In this document: positions 1-7,992 of the stretch, piece by piece
How the letters are laid out: each line of letters begins with the position of its first letter
Numbering within the stretch: position 1 is the first letter of the stretch
Assembly: GCA_028291285.1 (NCBI GenBank)
Contig: JAQGIJ010000178.1
Span: 1 to 10,811 of the forward strand
Direction: 5' to 3'
Origin: Phenylobacterium sp.
GTDB taxonomy: Bacteria > Pseudomonadota > Alphaproteobacteria > Caulobacterales > Caulobacteraceae
Length of the DNA: 10,811 nt
The notes under the pieces: generated by a model
Database searches by the model: none
Told to the model about the DNA's origin: nothing
What the model saw: only the letters and a program-made list of their open reading frames with translations
Program-made: the position numbers and the translations under genes

Positions 1-2154
1 CGAGGTCTGGGCGAAGGTCCCGAAGGTTGCGTAGCGGGCGTCGGCTACATTGCGCACCTGGACGAAGAGTTCCGCTGCGCGCACGAGCCGCAGCCCCGCA
101 TCCAGGTCGGCGACCACATAGCCCTTCAGCGGCGGCGCCAGGTTCGCCTCGTCGCCGACAAACACCTGGCTGGACGCCGACCGGACGTCGAAGCCGACAC
201 GCCAGGCGCCCGGGTCGTAGCTCAGCCCGAGGTTCATGCGCCGGCGGGGCGTGGCGGGCAAACGGTCGCCCGGCTCGACGCGGATCGCGCCGGCTGCGTC
301 CGCCGCCGGATTGTCCGGACTGCTGAGGGTCAGCGCGGTGCGGAAGGTGGCGTCCGTCCAGGCGGCGTTGGCGTAACCGCGCCAGCGGCCGCGCTCGGCC
401 CGCACCTGCGCCTCCAGGCCCTGCCGGCGCGTGCGGCCGACGTTGCTGAAGAAGCCGCGGCCACGCACCTCGCTCATCAGCAGGGTGATGTCCTGGCGCG
501 TGTCGGTGCGGAAGAAGCCCGCGCTCCAGCTGAGGGAGAGCCCGCTCGCGTCGTCCCGCCGGCCACGCACGCCGGCCTCCCAGGTGCGCGCCAGCGCCGG
601 CTTCAGCGGCGGATCGGCGACGAAGAAGCTGGCGAGGCTGCAGGGACTCTGCGGGCTCGCGCAGGAGAGCTCGGCCGGCGTCGGCGCGCGGCTCGCCTCG
701 GCGTAACCGAGATAGGCGCTGATCCCGTCGCGCGGACGCCAGGTCAGGGACGCCGCCGGATTGAGGTCCGTGAAGCGGTGGCGCCCGTTGAGCGCGGTCC
801 CTCGGCGATCGCTGAGGGTGACGACAGCGCGGTTCAGACGCGCCGAGACGTTCAGCGAGAGCCGCGACGTCAGGCCGAGCGCGTCGCTGGCGTAGAGGCC
901 CGCGTAGGTGTTGCGCGCCAACAGCGCCACCGGGGCGATTGGACCGCCCGCCTGGTCAATGACCACGCCGGGCCCGCCGAAGCCGCGGTCCGGGGTCAGC
1001 GCGCCGAGCGTGCTGGAGGCTGAAAAGACGCTGCGCCCGGCGTCCAGCGCCGCGCCCGTCGTCACGCTGTTCACCCGGCCGAACAGACGTCCCTCGGCCG
1101 TGAGGTGCGCGGCTAGCCCCCCGCTGCTGATGCGCGTCGAGGTGGCGTTCAGCTGGGCGTAGGGCCCGCCGGCCAGGAAATCCGGGATCGCAGCGCCTGC
1201 GGGGCCGGTGAGCGGCGGCCCGTCGGCTTCGAGGCAGAGGCTCGTCGGATCGGCGTCGCAGGGCGCCGCGTCGCTGGCGTCGCCGTTGCTCGTCGACTGC
1301 CGCAGCCGGCCCAGATATCCGGACGCCTGCAGCGCCAGGTGCGGCGCCAGCGGTCCGCCGGCGGTGAGGCGCAGGAGCGCGAACCGGTTCCGGGTTGCGT
1401 CGGGATGGGTGAAGACCGCCGAGCGGTCGGCTGCGAGCAGCTCGACCGGCGCGGGGCCTTCGCCGGTGAGGTGGTTGTCCGCCAGCACCAGGCCGGCGTG
1501 GCCCTCCCAGCCGCCCCGCCGCGCGCCGAGATCGCCATAGAGCTGGCGCACCCGCTCGGGGGAGAAGTCGCGCCAGCCCTGCTCGTCCTCTCCGTTGGCG
1601 GCGACGAAGACCGAAAGGCCGCCGGCGGCCCGGCCATAGGCCAGGCTCGCCGAGCGCCGTCCGAAGCTGCCGCCGGCGACCTCGGCCTCACCGCCGGGAT
1701 CGGAGAAGCCGGTCTTCAGGCGTACGCTGATGGAGCCGCCCAGCGCGTTCAACCCGAACAGCGGATTGGCGCCCTCCAGCGTGACCGCCGCCACCGCCTC
1801 GTCAGGGATCAGGTCCCAGTTCACCGTGTCGCCGAACGGCTGGTTGAACCTAACCCCGTCGACATAGACCGCCAGCCCCTGGGCGGCGCCCTGCAGCGGC
1901 GAGGCCTGGAAGCCGCGGTAGACCAGGGTGCGCTGGACGTCGTTCCCTGACGGGTCGCTCAGCGAGACCCCCGGTGCGCCCGCTTCCAGGGCCTGCAGCA
2001 CCGCGGAACCGGCCGGCGAGGCGCGCAGCGGTTTCAGGGTCGTCACGGCCCCGCCCTCGCCGCCCACCGCCTCCGGAGACAGCGGCGTGCGCGCCGTCAC
2101 CACCACCTCGCCCACCGTGGCCTGGACGAGCGCGAGCAGGATGAGAGCTGTCAT
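1..2154 (-). CDS. TonB-dependent outer-membrane receptor (C-terminus off the left edge)
   Basis: An open frame of 718 codons runs from ATG at 2154 to base 1 with no stop, so the last part of the barrel lies outside the window. The N-terminus has a very short hydrophobic leader (MTALILLALVQA), then a TonB box EVVVT (residues 16-20). A plug domain follows to about residue 145, with the segments RTLVYRGFQASPLQG, VYVDGVRFNQPFGD and ANPLFGLNALGGSI. The rest is a beta-barrel, ending in the window with NVADARYATFG, a typical near-C-terminal motif, so perhaps 30-60 residues are missing. Cysteine pairs at 299/307 and 498/505 probably close extracellular loops. An in-frame TAG at 2167-2169 fixes the N-terminal limit. 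The gene begins 44 bp after the pstB stop on the same strand, which suggests co-transcription and a phosphate-linked substrate. No clear Shine-Dalgarno sequence is visible. Family assignment is firm; the substrate is unknown. Confidence 0.93.
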   Translation of the reverse strand, partial: MTALILLALVQATVGEVVVTARTPLSPEAVGGEGGAVTTLKPLRASPAGSAVLQALEAGAPGVSLSDPSGNDVQRTLVYRGFQASPLQGAAQGLAVYVDGVRFNQPFGDTVNWDLIPDEAVAAVTLEGANPLFGLNALGGSISVRLKTGFSDPGGEAEVAGGSFGRRSASLAYGRAAGGLSVFVAANGEDEQGWRDFSPERVRQLYGDLGARRGGWEGHAGLVLADNHLTGEGPAPVELLAADRSAVFTHPDATRNRFALLRLTAGGPLAPHLALQASGYLGRLRQSTSNGDASDAAPCDADPTSLCLEADGPPLTGPAGAAIPDFLAGGPYAQLNATSTRISSGGLAAHLTAEGRLFGRVNSVTTGAALDAGRSVFSASSTLGALTPDRGFGGPGVVIDQAGGPIAPVALLARNTYAGLYASDALGLTSRLSLNVSARLNRAVVTLSDRRGTALNGRHRFTDLNPAASLTWRPRDGISAYLGYAEASRAPTPAELSCASPQSPCSLASFFVADPPLKPALARTWEAGVRGRRDDASGLSLSWSAGFFRTDTRQDITLLMSEVRGRGFFSNVGRTRRQGLEAQVRAERGRWRGYANAAWTDATFRTALTLSSPDNPAADAAGAIRVEPGDRLPATPRRRMNLGLSYDPGAWRVGFDVRSASSQVFVGDEANLAPPLKGYVVADLDAGLRLVRAAELFVQVRNVADARYATFGTFAQTS

Positions 2155-2198
2155 CGGCTGCCGACGCTAGCGGACGGCCGCGCCGGCCGCCAGCGCGC

Positions 2199-3004
<806 letters not shown>

Positions 3005-3008
<4 letters not shown>

Positions 3009-3856
3009 GAGCGGCGATGCTCCTTGGCGAGCGTACGCGCAAGCATTGTCACTCCCAACACCGCCGCGGCGATCAGCACCGCGCCCGCCCAGGCGAGACG
3101 GCGCCAGTCGTCATAGGCGCTGAGCGCGTACTGGAAGATCACAACCGGCAGGTTGGCGGTCGGATGGGCGAGGTCGAGGCTGAAGAACTGATTGTTCAGC
3201 GCCGTGAACAGCAGGGGCGCGGTCTCGCCGCTGATCCGGGCGAAGGCCAGGAGGCCGCCGGTCAGCATGCCGCTGCGGGCCGAGCGCCAGAGCACCTTGC
3301 GGATGATGAAGGAGAGCGGCGCGCCCAGCGCCACGCCCGCCTCGCGCAGGGTCGCCGGCTGCAGCGAGAGCACGTCTTCGGTGGTGCGGGTGATCACCGG
3401 GATGGCGAGCAGCGAAAGCGCCACCGCGCCGGCGAAGCCGGAGAAGCCCTTGAACGGCGCGACCAGCATCTCGTAGACGAACAGGCCCACCAGGATCGAG
3501 GGGGCCGAGAGCAGGACGTCGTTGATGAACCGCACCACGCTGCCGTAGCGGCTCTTGCCGGCGAATTCGGCGAGCCAGGTGCCGGCCAGCACGCCGACCA
3601 CATTGGCGATGACCATGGCCAGGGCGCACATCAGGATCGAGCCGACGATGGCGTTGGCCAGCCCGCCCTTGGAGCCGGGCGCCGGCGTCGACTTGATGAA
3701 GACATCGAGGTTGAGCCCGCCGACGCCTTGGGTGAGCAGCGACCAGAGGATGGCCGCCAGCGCGCCCAGCGCGACCACGGTCACCGCGATGCAGAAGCCG
3801 GAGAAGACCAGGTCGGTGATCCGCCGGCGGACGACCCGGGCGTTGGAGGCGCTCAC
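3005..3856 (-). CDS. pstA: Phosphate ABC transporter permease PstA
   Basis: Inner-membrane permease subunit of the high-affinity phosphate transporter, 283 residues (E. coli 296). It starts at GTG 3856, overlapping the pstC stop as GTGA, with GCGGAG at 3865-3870 spaced 8 nt upstream. The open frame continues upstream of this GTG, but that extension is antisense-like low-complexity sequence inside pstC and is not plausible protein. Hydrophobic segments begin at about residue 18 and recur through residue 275, about six membrane spans. The coupling-loop motif [12 protein letters not shown] (169-180) should contact PstB. The stretch [20 protein letters not shown] (206-225) is diagnostic of PstA. 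Its stop overlaps the pstB start by 4 bases, so pstC, pstA and pstB are translationally coupled. Confidence 0.96.
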
Positions 3857-4818
3857 AGCCGCTGCTCCGCCTTGCCGAGCATCATGCGCGCGAGCGCCAG
3901 CACGGCGAAGGTGATCACGAACAGGACGAAGCCCAGGGCGATCAGGGCGGCGCTGTGCGCCGGGCTGGTCGCCTCGGTGAACTCGTTGGCGATGGTGGAG
4001 GCGATGGTCGAGCCGCTGTCGAACAGCGAGCTTGGGAAGCCGTGCGAGTTGCCGATGATGAAGGTCACCGCCATGGTCTCGCCGAGCGCCCGGCCCAGCC
4101 CCAGCATCACCGCGCCGATCGCGCCGCCGCGGACATAGGGCAGGGTCACCGACATCACCACTTCGGCGGTGGTGGCGCCCAGGCCGTAGGCGCTCTCGCG
4201 GACGGCGGCCGGGACGGTGAGCAGCAGCTCGCGCAGGGTGGCCGCCATGAACGGCAGGATCATGATCGCCAGGATGATCGAGGCCGAGAGGATGCCCGAG
4301 CCATTGGGAACGCCGGCGATCAGCCTCTCCAGCAGCGAGCCCGGTTCCGCGGCCATCATCAGCGGCATCTGGACGTAGCGCGAGAACAGCGGGGCGAAGA
4401 CGAACAGGCCCCACATTCCGTAGACGATCGAGGGGATGCCGGCGAGCAGCTCCACCGCCGTGCCGATCGGCCGCCGGAGCGGGGCCGGGCAGAGCTCGGT
4501 CAGGAAGAAGGCGACGCCGCCGGCCACCGGCAGGGAGATCACCAGCGCGAGCCCGGCGGTCACCAGGGTGCCGACGATCGGTCCCGCGGCGCCATAGACG
4601 TCGGTGACCGGGTTCCAGGTGGAGGTGGTGAAGAAGGCCAGGCCCGCGCGGCGGAAGGCCGGCCAGCCGCCGACGAACAGGGAGACCAGCAGCCCGCCCA
4701 TGGTCACCAGCAGCGCGGTCGCGGCGGCGAAGCAGATCCCCTCGAAGATCTGGGCGACCAGGGCGCCGCGCGGCCGGGGCCGGCGCGTCAGGACGCTAGA
4801 GAGGGCGGCGTCGGCCAT
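3853..4818 (-). CDS. pstC: Phosphate ABC transporter permease PstC
   Basis: Inner-membrane permease partner of PstA, 321 residues (E. coli 319). The N-terminal tail is basic (TRRPRPRG), followed by a first membrane segment at about 28-50 and five more. Diagnostic stretches are AGIPSIVYGMWGLFVFAPLF (126-145), the coupling loop VRESAYGLGATTAEVVMS (206-223), and LGRALGETMAVTFIIGN (241-257), which carries the conserved Arg and Glu of the family. The ATG at 4818 lies 90 bp after the pstS stop. There is no convincing Shine-Dalgarno sequence in front of it, while a Pho box with a -10-like hexamer at 4825-4830 predicts transcription starting at or next to the ATG. It may therefore be translated both from the long pst message and from a leaderless transcript. 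The family call is certain; the leaderless idea is inference. Confidence 0.97.
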   Translation of the reverse strand: MADAALSSVLTRRPRPRGALVAQIFEGICFAAATALLVTMGGLLVSLFVGGWPAFRRAGLAFFTTSTWNPVTDVYGAAGPIVGTLVTAGLALVISLPVAGGVAFFLTELCPAPLRRPIGTAVELLAGIPSIVYGMWGLFVFAPLFSRYVQMPLMMAAEPGSLLERLIAGVPNGSGILSASIILAIMILPFMAATLRELLLTVPAAVRESAYGLGATTAEVVMSVTLPYVRGGAIGAVMLGLGRALGETMAVTFIIGNSHGFPSSLFDSGSTIASTIANEFTEATSPAHSAALIALGFVLFVITFAVLALARMMLGKAEQRL

Positions 4819-4824
4819 GGGCGC

Positions 4825-4858
4825 GCTCTAAACGGGCTGTGCGACAGTTCTGCGACAG
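4825..4858 (-). promoter_or_regulatory. Internal Pho box and candidate pstC promoter
   Basis: Read on the minus strand, two identical 7-mers CTGTCGC (4852-4858 and 4841-4847) are separated by AGAA, the 7-4-7 layout of a PhoB box (E. coli type CTGTCAT repeats). Ten bases downstream lies TAGAGC (4825-4830). That is the same spacing as TAGACC behind the porin Pho box, and ACAGC follows the box in both cases. Transcription would then start at or beside base 4818, the first base of the pstC ATG. This suggests a secondary PhoB-driven, leaderless pstC transcript. PhoB binding and start site are inferred. Confidence 0.6.
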
Positions 4859-4865
4859 CAGCCTC

Positions 4866-4902
4866 GCAATTCCCCCCTCCCGCGCGGGGAAGGGGGAATT
4901 GC
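4866..4902 (-). repeat. Strong hairpin between pstS and pstC
   Basis: A near-perfect inverted repeat begins 6 nt after the pstS stop. Outer arms GCAATTCCCCC (4866-4876) and GGGGGAATTGC (4892-4902) match over 11 bp, and pairing continues inward through CTCCCGC against GCGGGGAA with one mismatch and one bulge. No T-run follows it on the minus strand, so it is not a classic intrinsic terminator. By analogy with other binding-protein transporter operons, it may protect the 3' end of a pstS-only message or reduce read-through into pstCAB. It could also be a copy of a dispersed GC-rich intergenic palindrome. Confidence 0.7.
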
Positions 4903-4908
4903 CCAAGC

Positions 4909-5949
4909 TTAGCGGTAGACGGGCTTGCCGTCCGGCCCGACGACCTTGCTCCAGGCCTTGGTCCGGACCAGGTCCTTCACCGAAGCCGGGAAGGGCACGT
5001 AGTCGAGCGCGTTGGCCGCGGCGTCGCCGTTTTTATAGGCCCAGTCGAAGAACTTCAGCACTTCGCGGCCCTTCTCGGGGTCCGACTGCTTGGCGTGCAC
5101 CAGGATGAAGGTGGCGCCGGTGATCGGCCAGGCGTTCGCCGCCGGCTGGTCGAGCAGCAGCAGGTAGAAGCCCGGGGCCGAGCTCCACTTGGCGCCCGCG
5201 GCAGCGGCGGCGAAGTTCTCCGCGGTCGGCGAGACGAACTTGCCCGCCTTGTTCTGCATCAGGGTGTAGGTCAGGTTGTTCTGCTTGGCGTAGGCGTATT
5301 CGACGTAGCCGATCGAGCCGGGCGTCTGGCGCACGAAGGCGGCGACGCCGTCGTTGCCCTTGCCGCCCAGGCCGGTCGGCCATTGGACGGAGTCGTTGCC
5401 GCCGACCTGGCTCGCCCAGTGCGCCGCCTTCATCGCCAGATAGCTGGTGAACAGGAAGGTGGTGCCCGAACCGTCCGAGCGGTGGACCACGGTGATCGGC
5501 AGGTTGGGCAGCGGCACGCCGGCGTTAGTCTTGGCCAGCAGCGGGTCGTTCCACTTCTTGATCACGCCGCGGTAGATGTCGGCCAGCTGGGTGCCGGTGA
5601 GCTTGATCTGCCCCGGGCTGATGCCGGGCAGGTTCACCACCGGAACGACGCCGCCGACCACGGTCGGGAACATGACCAGGCCGCCCGCCGCCAGGTCGTC
5701 GGGCTTCAGCGGCTTGTCGCTCGCGCCGAAGTCCACGGTGCTGGCGTTGATCTGCTTGATGCCGCCGCCCGAGCCGATCGCCTGGTAGTTCAGCGCATTG
5801 CCGGTCTGCGCCTTATAAGCTTCCGCCCACTTGGCGTAGACGGGCGCGGGGAAGGTGGCCCCCGCGCCGGAAATGGTCGCGGCCTGCGCACAGCTGCCGG
5901 CGGCGGCGATCAGGGCGGCGCCGAGGGCGGCCCCCAAGGTCTTCAACAT
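4909..5949 (-). CDS. pstS: Periplasmic phosphate-binding protein PstS
   Basis: Secreted substrate-binding protein that captures inorganic phosphate and delivers it to PstCA. It has 346 residues, the same as the E. coli precursor. A signal peptide covers residues 1-23, with cleavage expected after AQA. Phosphate-ligand residues of the family are all present with the same spacing as in E. coli: Thr32-Phe33 in GAGATFP, Ser60 in GSGGG, Asp78 in FGASDKP, and Arg157, Ser161, Gly162, Thr163 in HRSDGSGTT. The ATG at 5949 is chosen because GGAGAG lies just upstream at 5954-5959. A longer frame from TTG at 5961 would consume that ribosome site and put charged residues (ERT) before the signal peptide. 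It is first gene of the pst operon, preceded by a Pho box. Confidence 0.97.
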   Translation of the reverse strand: MLKTLGAALGAALIAAAGSCAQAATISGAGATFPAPVYAKWAEAYKAQTGNALNYQAIGSGGGIKQINASTVDFGASDKPLKPDDLAAGGLVMFPTVVGGVVPVVNLPGISPGQIKLTGTQLADIYRGVIKKWNDPLLAKTNAGVPLPNLPITVVHRSDGSGTTFLFTSYLAMKAAHWASQVGGNDSVQWPTGLGGKGNDGVAAFVRQTPGSIGYVEYAYAKQNNLTYTLMQNKAGKFVSPTAENFAAAAAGAKWSSAPGFYLLLLDQPAANAWPITGATFILVHAKQSDPEKGREVLKFFDWAYKNGDAAANALDYVPFPASVKDLVRTKAWSKVVGPDGKPVYR

Positions 5950-5953
5950 GGTT

Positions 5954-5959
5954 CTCTCC
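5954..5959 (-). promoter_or_regulatory. Ribosome binding site deciding the pstS start
   Basis: GGAGAG on the minus strand, followed by AACC and then the ATG at 5949. It decides between the ATG at 5949 and an in-frame TTG at 5961 that overlaps the site itself. Confidence 0.8.
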
Positions 5960-5998
5960 AAGAGTTAGAGCGCCCCATCCATGTCGCTCTTCCCCGGG

Positions 5999-6032
5999 TG
6001 CTTAACGGCCCTGCATCTCAGTTTGGTGACAC
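5999..6032 (-). promoter_or_regulatory. Pho box and candidate promoter of pstS
   Basis: On the minus strand GTGTCAC (6026-6032), CAAA, then CTGAGAT (6015-6021) form a degenerate 7-4-7 Pho box, 5 of 7 matches each to CTGTCAT. TAAGCA (5999-6004) lies exactly 10 bp downstream, the same spacing seen at the porin and pstC boxes. This would place the transcription start near 5992 and give a leader of about 40 nt before the pstS ATG. The match is weak alone; position, orientation and shared geometry make it credible. Confidence 0.5.
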
Positions 6033-6085
6033 CTTCCGCGGGCTGATCATCCCGACCGAGGCGTTGGATCGGCCGTCCGGGCGCG

Positions 6086-6125
6086 CTGTCATCCCTCTGT
6101 CATCGGACTGTCGGCCAGCCGTCAT
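6086..6125 (+). promoter_or_regulatory. Tandem double Pho box in front of the porin
   Basis: Four 7-mers repeat with an exact 11-bp period on the plus strand: CTGTCAT (6086-6092), CTGTCAT (6097-6103), CTGTCGG (6108-6114) and CCGTCAT (6119-6125). Two are perfect matches to the known PhoB half-site. This is the arrangement expected for two PhoB dimers side by side, taking the place of a -35 element. A -10-like TAGACC follows at 6136-6141, 10 bp after the last half-site, and directs transcription toward the porin. Confidence 0.88.
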
Positions 6126-6135
6126 ACAGCAGCGC

Positions 6136-6141
6136 TAGACC
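6136..6141 (+). promoter_or_regulatory. Candidate -10 element of the porin promoter
   Basis: TAGACC lies 10 bp after the last Pho half-site, the usual distance for PhoB-activated promoters. It predicts a transcript starting near 6148 with a leader of about 70 nt before the porin ATG. Confidence 0.45.
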
Positions 6142-6216
6142 CCCGCCCGGGCGTCGTGGGCGCCGGTCCGCTCAGACCTCCCCCGCGAGCCCGCCATATA
6201 AATGGGGGATTGACCT

Positions 6217-7884
6217 ATGAACCATCCGACGAAGGCGCGTACGCGTCTGGGACGCACCGCCTTCCTGGCGATGCTGATGACCAGCGTGGCAGGCGCCGCG
6301 CTCGCCGCACCAGCCCACAAGACCCACGGCCACAAGGCTCACGCCAGGCCTGAAGCGCGCGACGCCAAGCTTGAGGCGCTGCAGCAGCAGATCAACGAGA
6401 TGCGCGCGCAGATGGCGCAGATGCAGCAGCCGCGCGGCGACGAGCAGGCCGAGGCCCACGTCGCGGCGCTGCAGCAGCAGCTCGACACCGTCAACCAGCA
6501 GCTGGCGGACGTGAAGACCTCGCAGGAGACGGCGAACGCCGACATCGTCACGCTGAAGACGCCGTCGGGCGCGACCACCATCCCGACCCTGCCGAACGGC
6601 AAGCCGGCGCTGGCCACCGCCGACGGCCGCTTCACCGCCAACATCCGCGCCATCGTCATGTTCGACGCCGGCCGCTATTTCCAGAAGAACAACCTGCCGA
6701 CGACGACGGTGGGCCGCAACCTGAACAGCGGCACCAACTTCCGCCGCGCCCGCTTCGGCATCGACGGCAAGCTGTTCAAGGACTTCGACTACGCCCTGAT
6801 CTACGAGTTCGGCGGCTCGGGCGCGGAAGACACCGGCCACATCCAGGAAGCCTGGGCGCAATACACCGCGCTGAAGCCCTGGCGGATCCGCGTGGGCGCC
6901 TTCGAACCCAACATCGGCCTGGCCGCGGCGGTCTCCACCAGCCAGATGCCGATGCTCGAGCGACCGGCCGCGGCCGAAATCGCCCGTAACGTCGCCGCCG
7001 GCGACAGCCGCAGCGCCCTGCAGGTGGCCGGCAACGGCACCTTCGGCGAAGGTGACAGCGGCATCGCCGCCCGCTGGTTCCTGTCCACCGCGCTCACCGG
7101 CAACACGGTCGGCACCTTCAACTCGGCGGCCACCAGCTTCAGCCCGCAGCCCTTCAGCGAGCAGACGGCCTGGATCGGCCGTGTGGCGCTGGCGCCCTTC
7201 TCCTCCACCGACTGGCAGACCCACTTCGGCCTGAACGCCCAGTACGTCTTCCACCCCAACGACGCCACCGGCCCGGGCGTCGCCGGCTCGCGCTCCCCCG
7301 TCCAGCTGCGCGATCGGCCGGAGCTGCGCCTCGACGGCACCCGCCTGATCGACACCGGAGCCATCGACGCCCGCCACGTGGCGGTCTACGGGGCGGAAGC
7401 CGGCGCGACGATGCAGAACTTCATGATGGAGGGCGAGTACTTCCGCTACGACATCACCCGCCGCAACACCGGCGCGGCCCCGCTCGGCGATCCGCGCTTC
7501 AAGGGCTGGTATGTCCAGGGCGCCTGGGTGCTGACCGGCGAGCCGCGTCCGTACAACCCGGCGGAAGCCCGCTTCGACGCGCCGAAGATGAATTACAACT
7601 TCAACCCGGCGGCCGGCACCTGGGGGACCTGGGAGCTCGTCGGGCGCTACTCCGACATGAACCTGAACTGGCGTTCCGGCGCCGGCGCCGCGGCCACACC
7701 CACGGGCGGCATCCGCGGTGGCGAGCAGAAAATCGCCAGCGTCGGGGTCAACTGGTACCTGAACCCCGACATCCGCTTCATGCTGGACTACCAGCACGTG
7801 GACGTGCAGCGGCTGAACGCCGCCGGTGTCCAGATCGGCCAGACGTACAACGCCATCGCGATGCGCAGCCAGCTGACCTTCTAG
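6217..7884 (+). CDS. Phosphate-selective porin of the OprP/OprO family
   Basis: Outer-membrane porin, 555 residues, for passive uptake of phosphate or polyphosphate. A signal peptide spans residues 1-30 with cleavage after ALA. The mature N-terminus carries a His/Lys-rich stretch AHKTHGHKAHA (33-43), then a Gln- and Glu-rich coiled coil (about 48-112) such as LEALQQQINEMRAQMAQMQQ. The barrel starts near residue 135 and includes NFRRARFGIDGKLFKDFDYA (174-193), typical of this porin family, and many short alternating strands. The last residue is Phe (SQLTF), the normal barrel-assembly signal. It is longer than Pseudomonas OprP (440) largely because of the N-terminal extension. GGGGGA at 6204-6208/9 serves as ribosome site. 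The upstream double Pho box and the divergent pst operon support a role in phosphate starvation. Anion specificity cannot be read from the sequence alone. Confidence 0.93.
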   Translation: MNHPTKARTRLGRTAFLAMLMTSVAGAALAAPAHKTHGHKAHARPEARDAKLEALQQQINEMRAQMAQMQQPRGDEQAEAHVAALQQQLDTVNQQLADVKTSQETANADIVTLKTPSGATTIPTLPNGKPALATADGRFTANIRAIVMFDAGRYFQKNNLPTTTVGRNLNSGTNFRRARFGIDGKLFKDFDYALIYEFGGSGAEDTGHIQEAWAQYTALKPWRIRVGAFEPNIGLAAAVSTSQMPMLERPAAAEIARNVAAGDSRSALQVAGNGTFGEGDSGIAARWFLSTALTGNTVGTFNSAATSFSPQPFSEQTAWIGRVALAPFSSTDWQTHFGLNAQYVFHPNDATGPGVAGSRSPVQLRDRPELRLDGTRLIDTGAIDARHVAVYGAEAGATMQNFMMEGEYFRYDITRRNTGAAPLGDPRFKGWYVQGAWVLTGEPRPYNPAEARFDAPKMNYNFNPAAGTWGTWELVGRYSDMNLNWRSGAGAAATPTGGIRGGEQKIASVGVNWYLNPDIRFMLDYQHVDVQRLNAAGVQIGQTYNAIAMRSQLTF

Positions 7885-7910
7885 AGAGAGCTTCAATCCC
7901 CGAAACGACT

Positions 7911-7946
7911 GCCGCCGCGGAGTTGTCTCCGCGGCGGCTTTTCTTT
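7911..7946 (+). terminator. Intrinsic terminator of the porin gene
   Basis: A perfect 12-bp stem GCCGCCGCGGAG / CTCCGCGGCGGC (7911-7922 and 7927-7938) with a TTGT loop is followed by TTTTCTTT. It lies 26 bp after the porin stop. The T-run is only on the plus strand, so it does not equally serve the convergent SapC-family gene. Confidence 0.95.
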
Positions 7947-7992
7947 GTGCGTGAAGCCTGCCTCGGACCCGGTCGCGCAGGCGGGACGGGGT

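Noticed and set aside
3857..4414. Upstream extension of the pstA frame into pstC
   Set aside because: The extra 186 codons are an out-of-frame reading of pstC with no resemblance to PstA. The GTG at 3856 with a ribosome site and a 4-base overlap is the sensible start.
5950..5961. TTG at 5961 as the pstS start
   Set aside because: It overlaps the GGAGAG ribosome site of the ATG at 5949 and would put ERT residues in front of a signal peptide that is already complete.
3955..6138. A 727-codon open frame on the plus strand opposite pstC and pstS
   Set aside because: It is antisense to clear pst genes, its translation is low-complexity and rich in Arg, Gly, Gln and Asp, and it shows no family motif. 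It is the usual by-product of GC-rich third codon positions.
6196..6203. ATATAAAT as a -10 promoter element for the porin
   Set aside because: No reasonable -35 sequence lies about 17 bp upstream, and it is only 13 bp from the ATG. The Pho box with TAGACC is a better promoter.
6172..7896. A 574-codon open frame on the minus strand opposite the porin
   Set aside because: It mirrors the porin codons, has no recognisable domain, and its translation is repetitive in Val, Gly, Arg and Ala. The porin has a signal peptide, a barrel and a terminator of its own.
7956..7983. GCCTGC...GCAGGC as a terminator for the SapC-family gene
   Set aside because: Only a 6-bp stem with a 15-nt loop and no T-run on the minus strand, so too weak to call.
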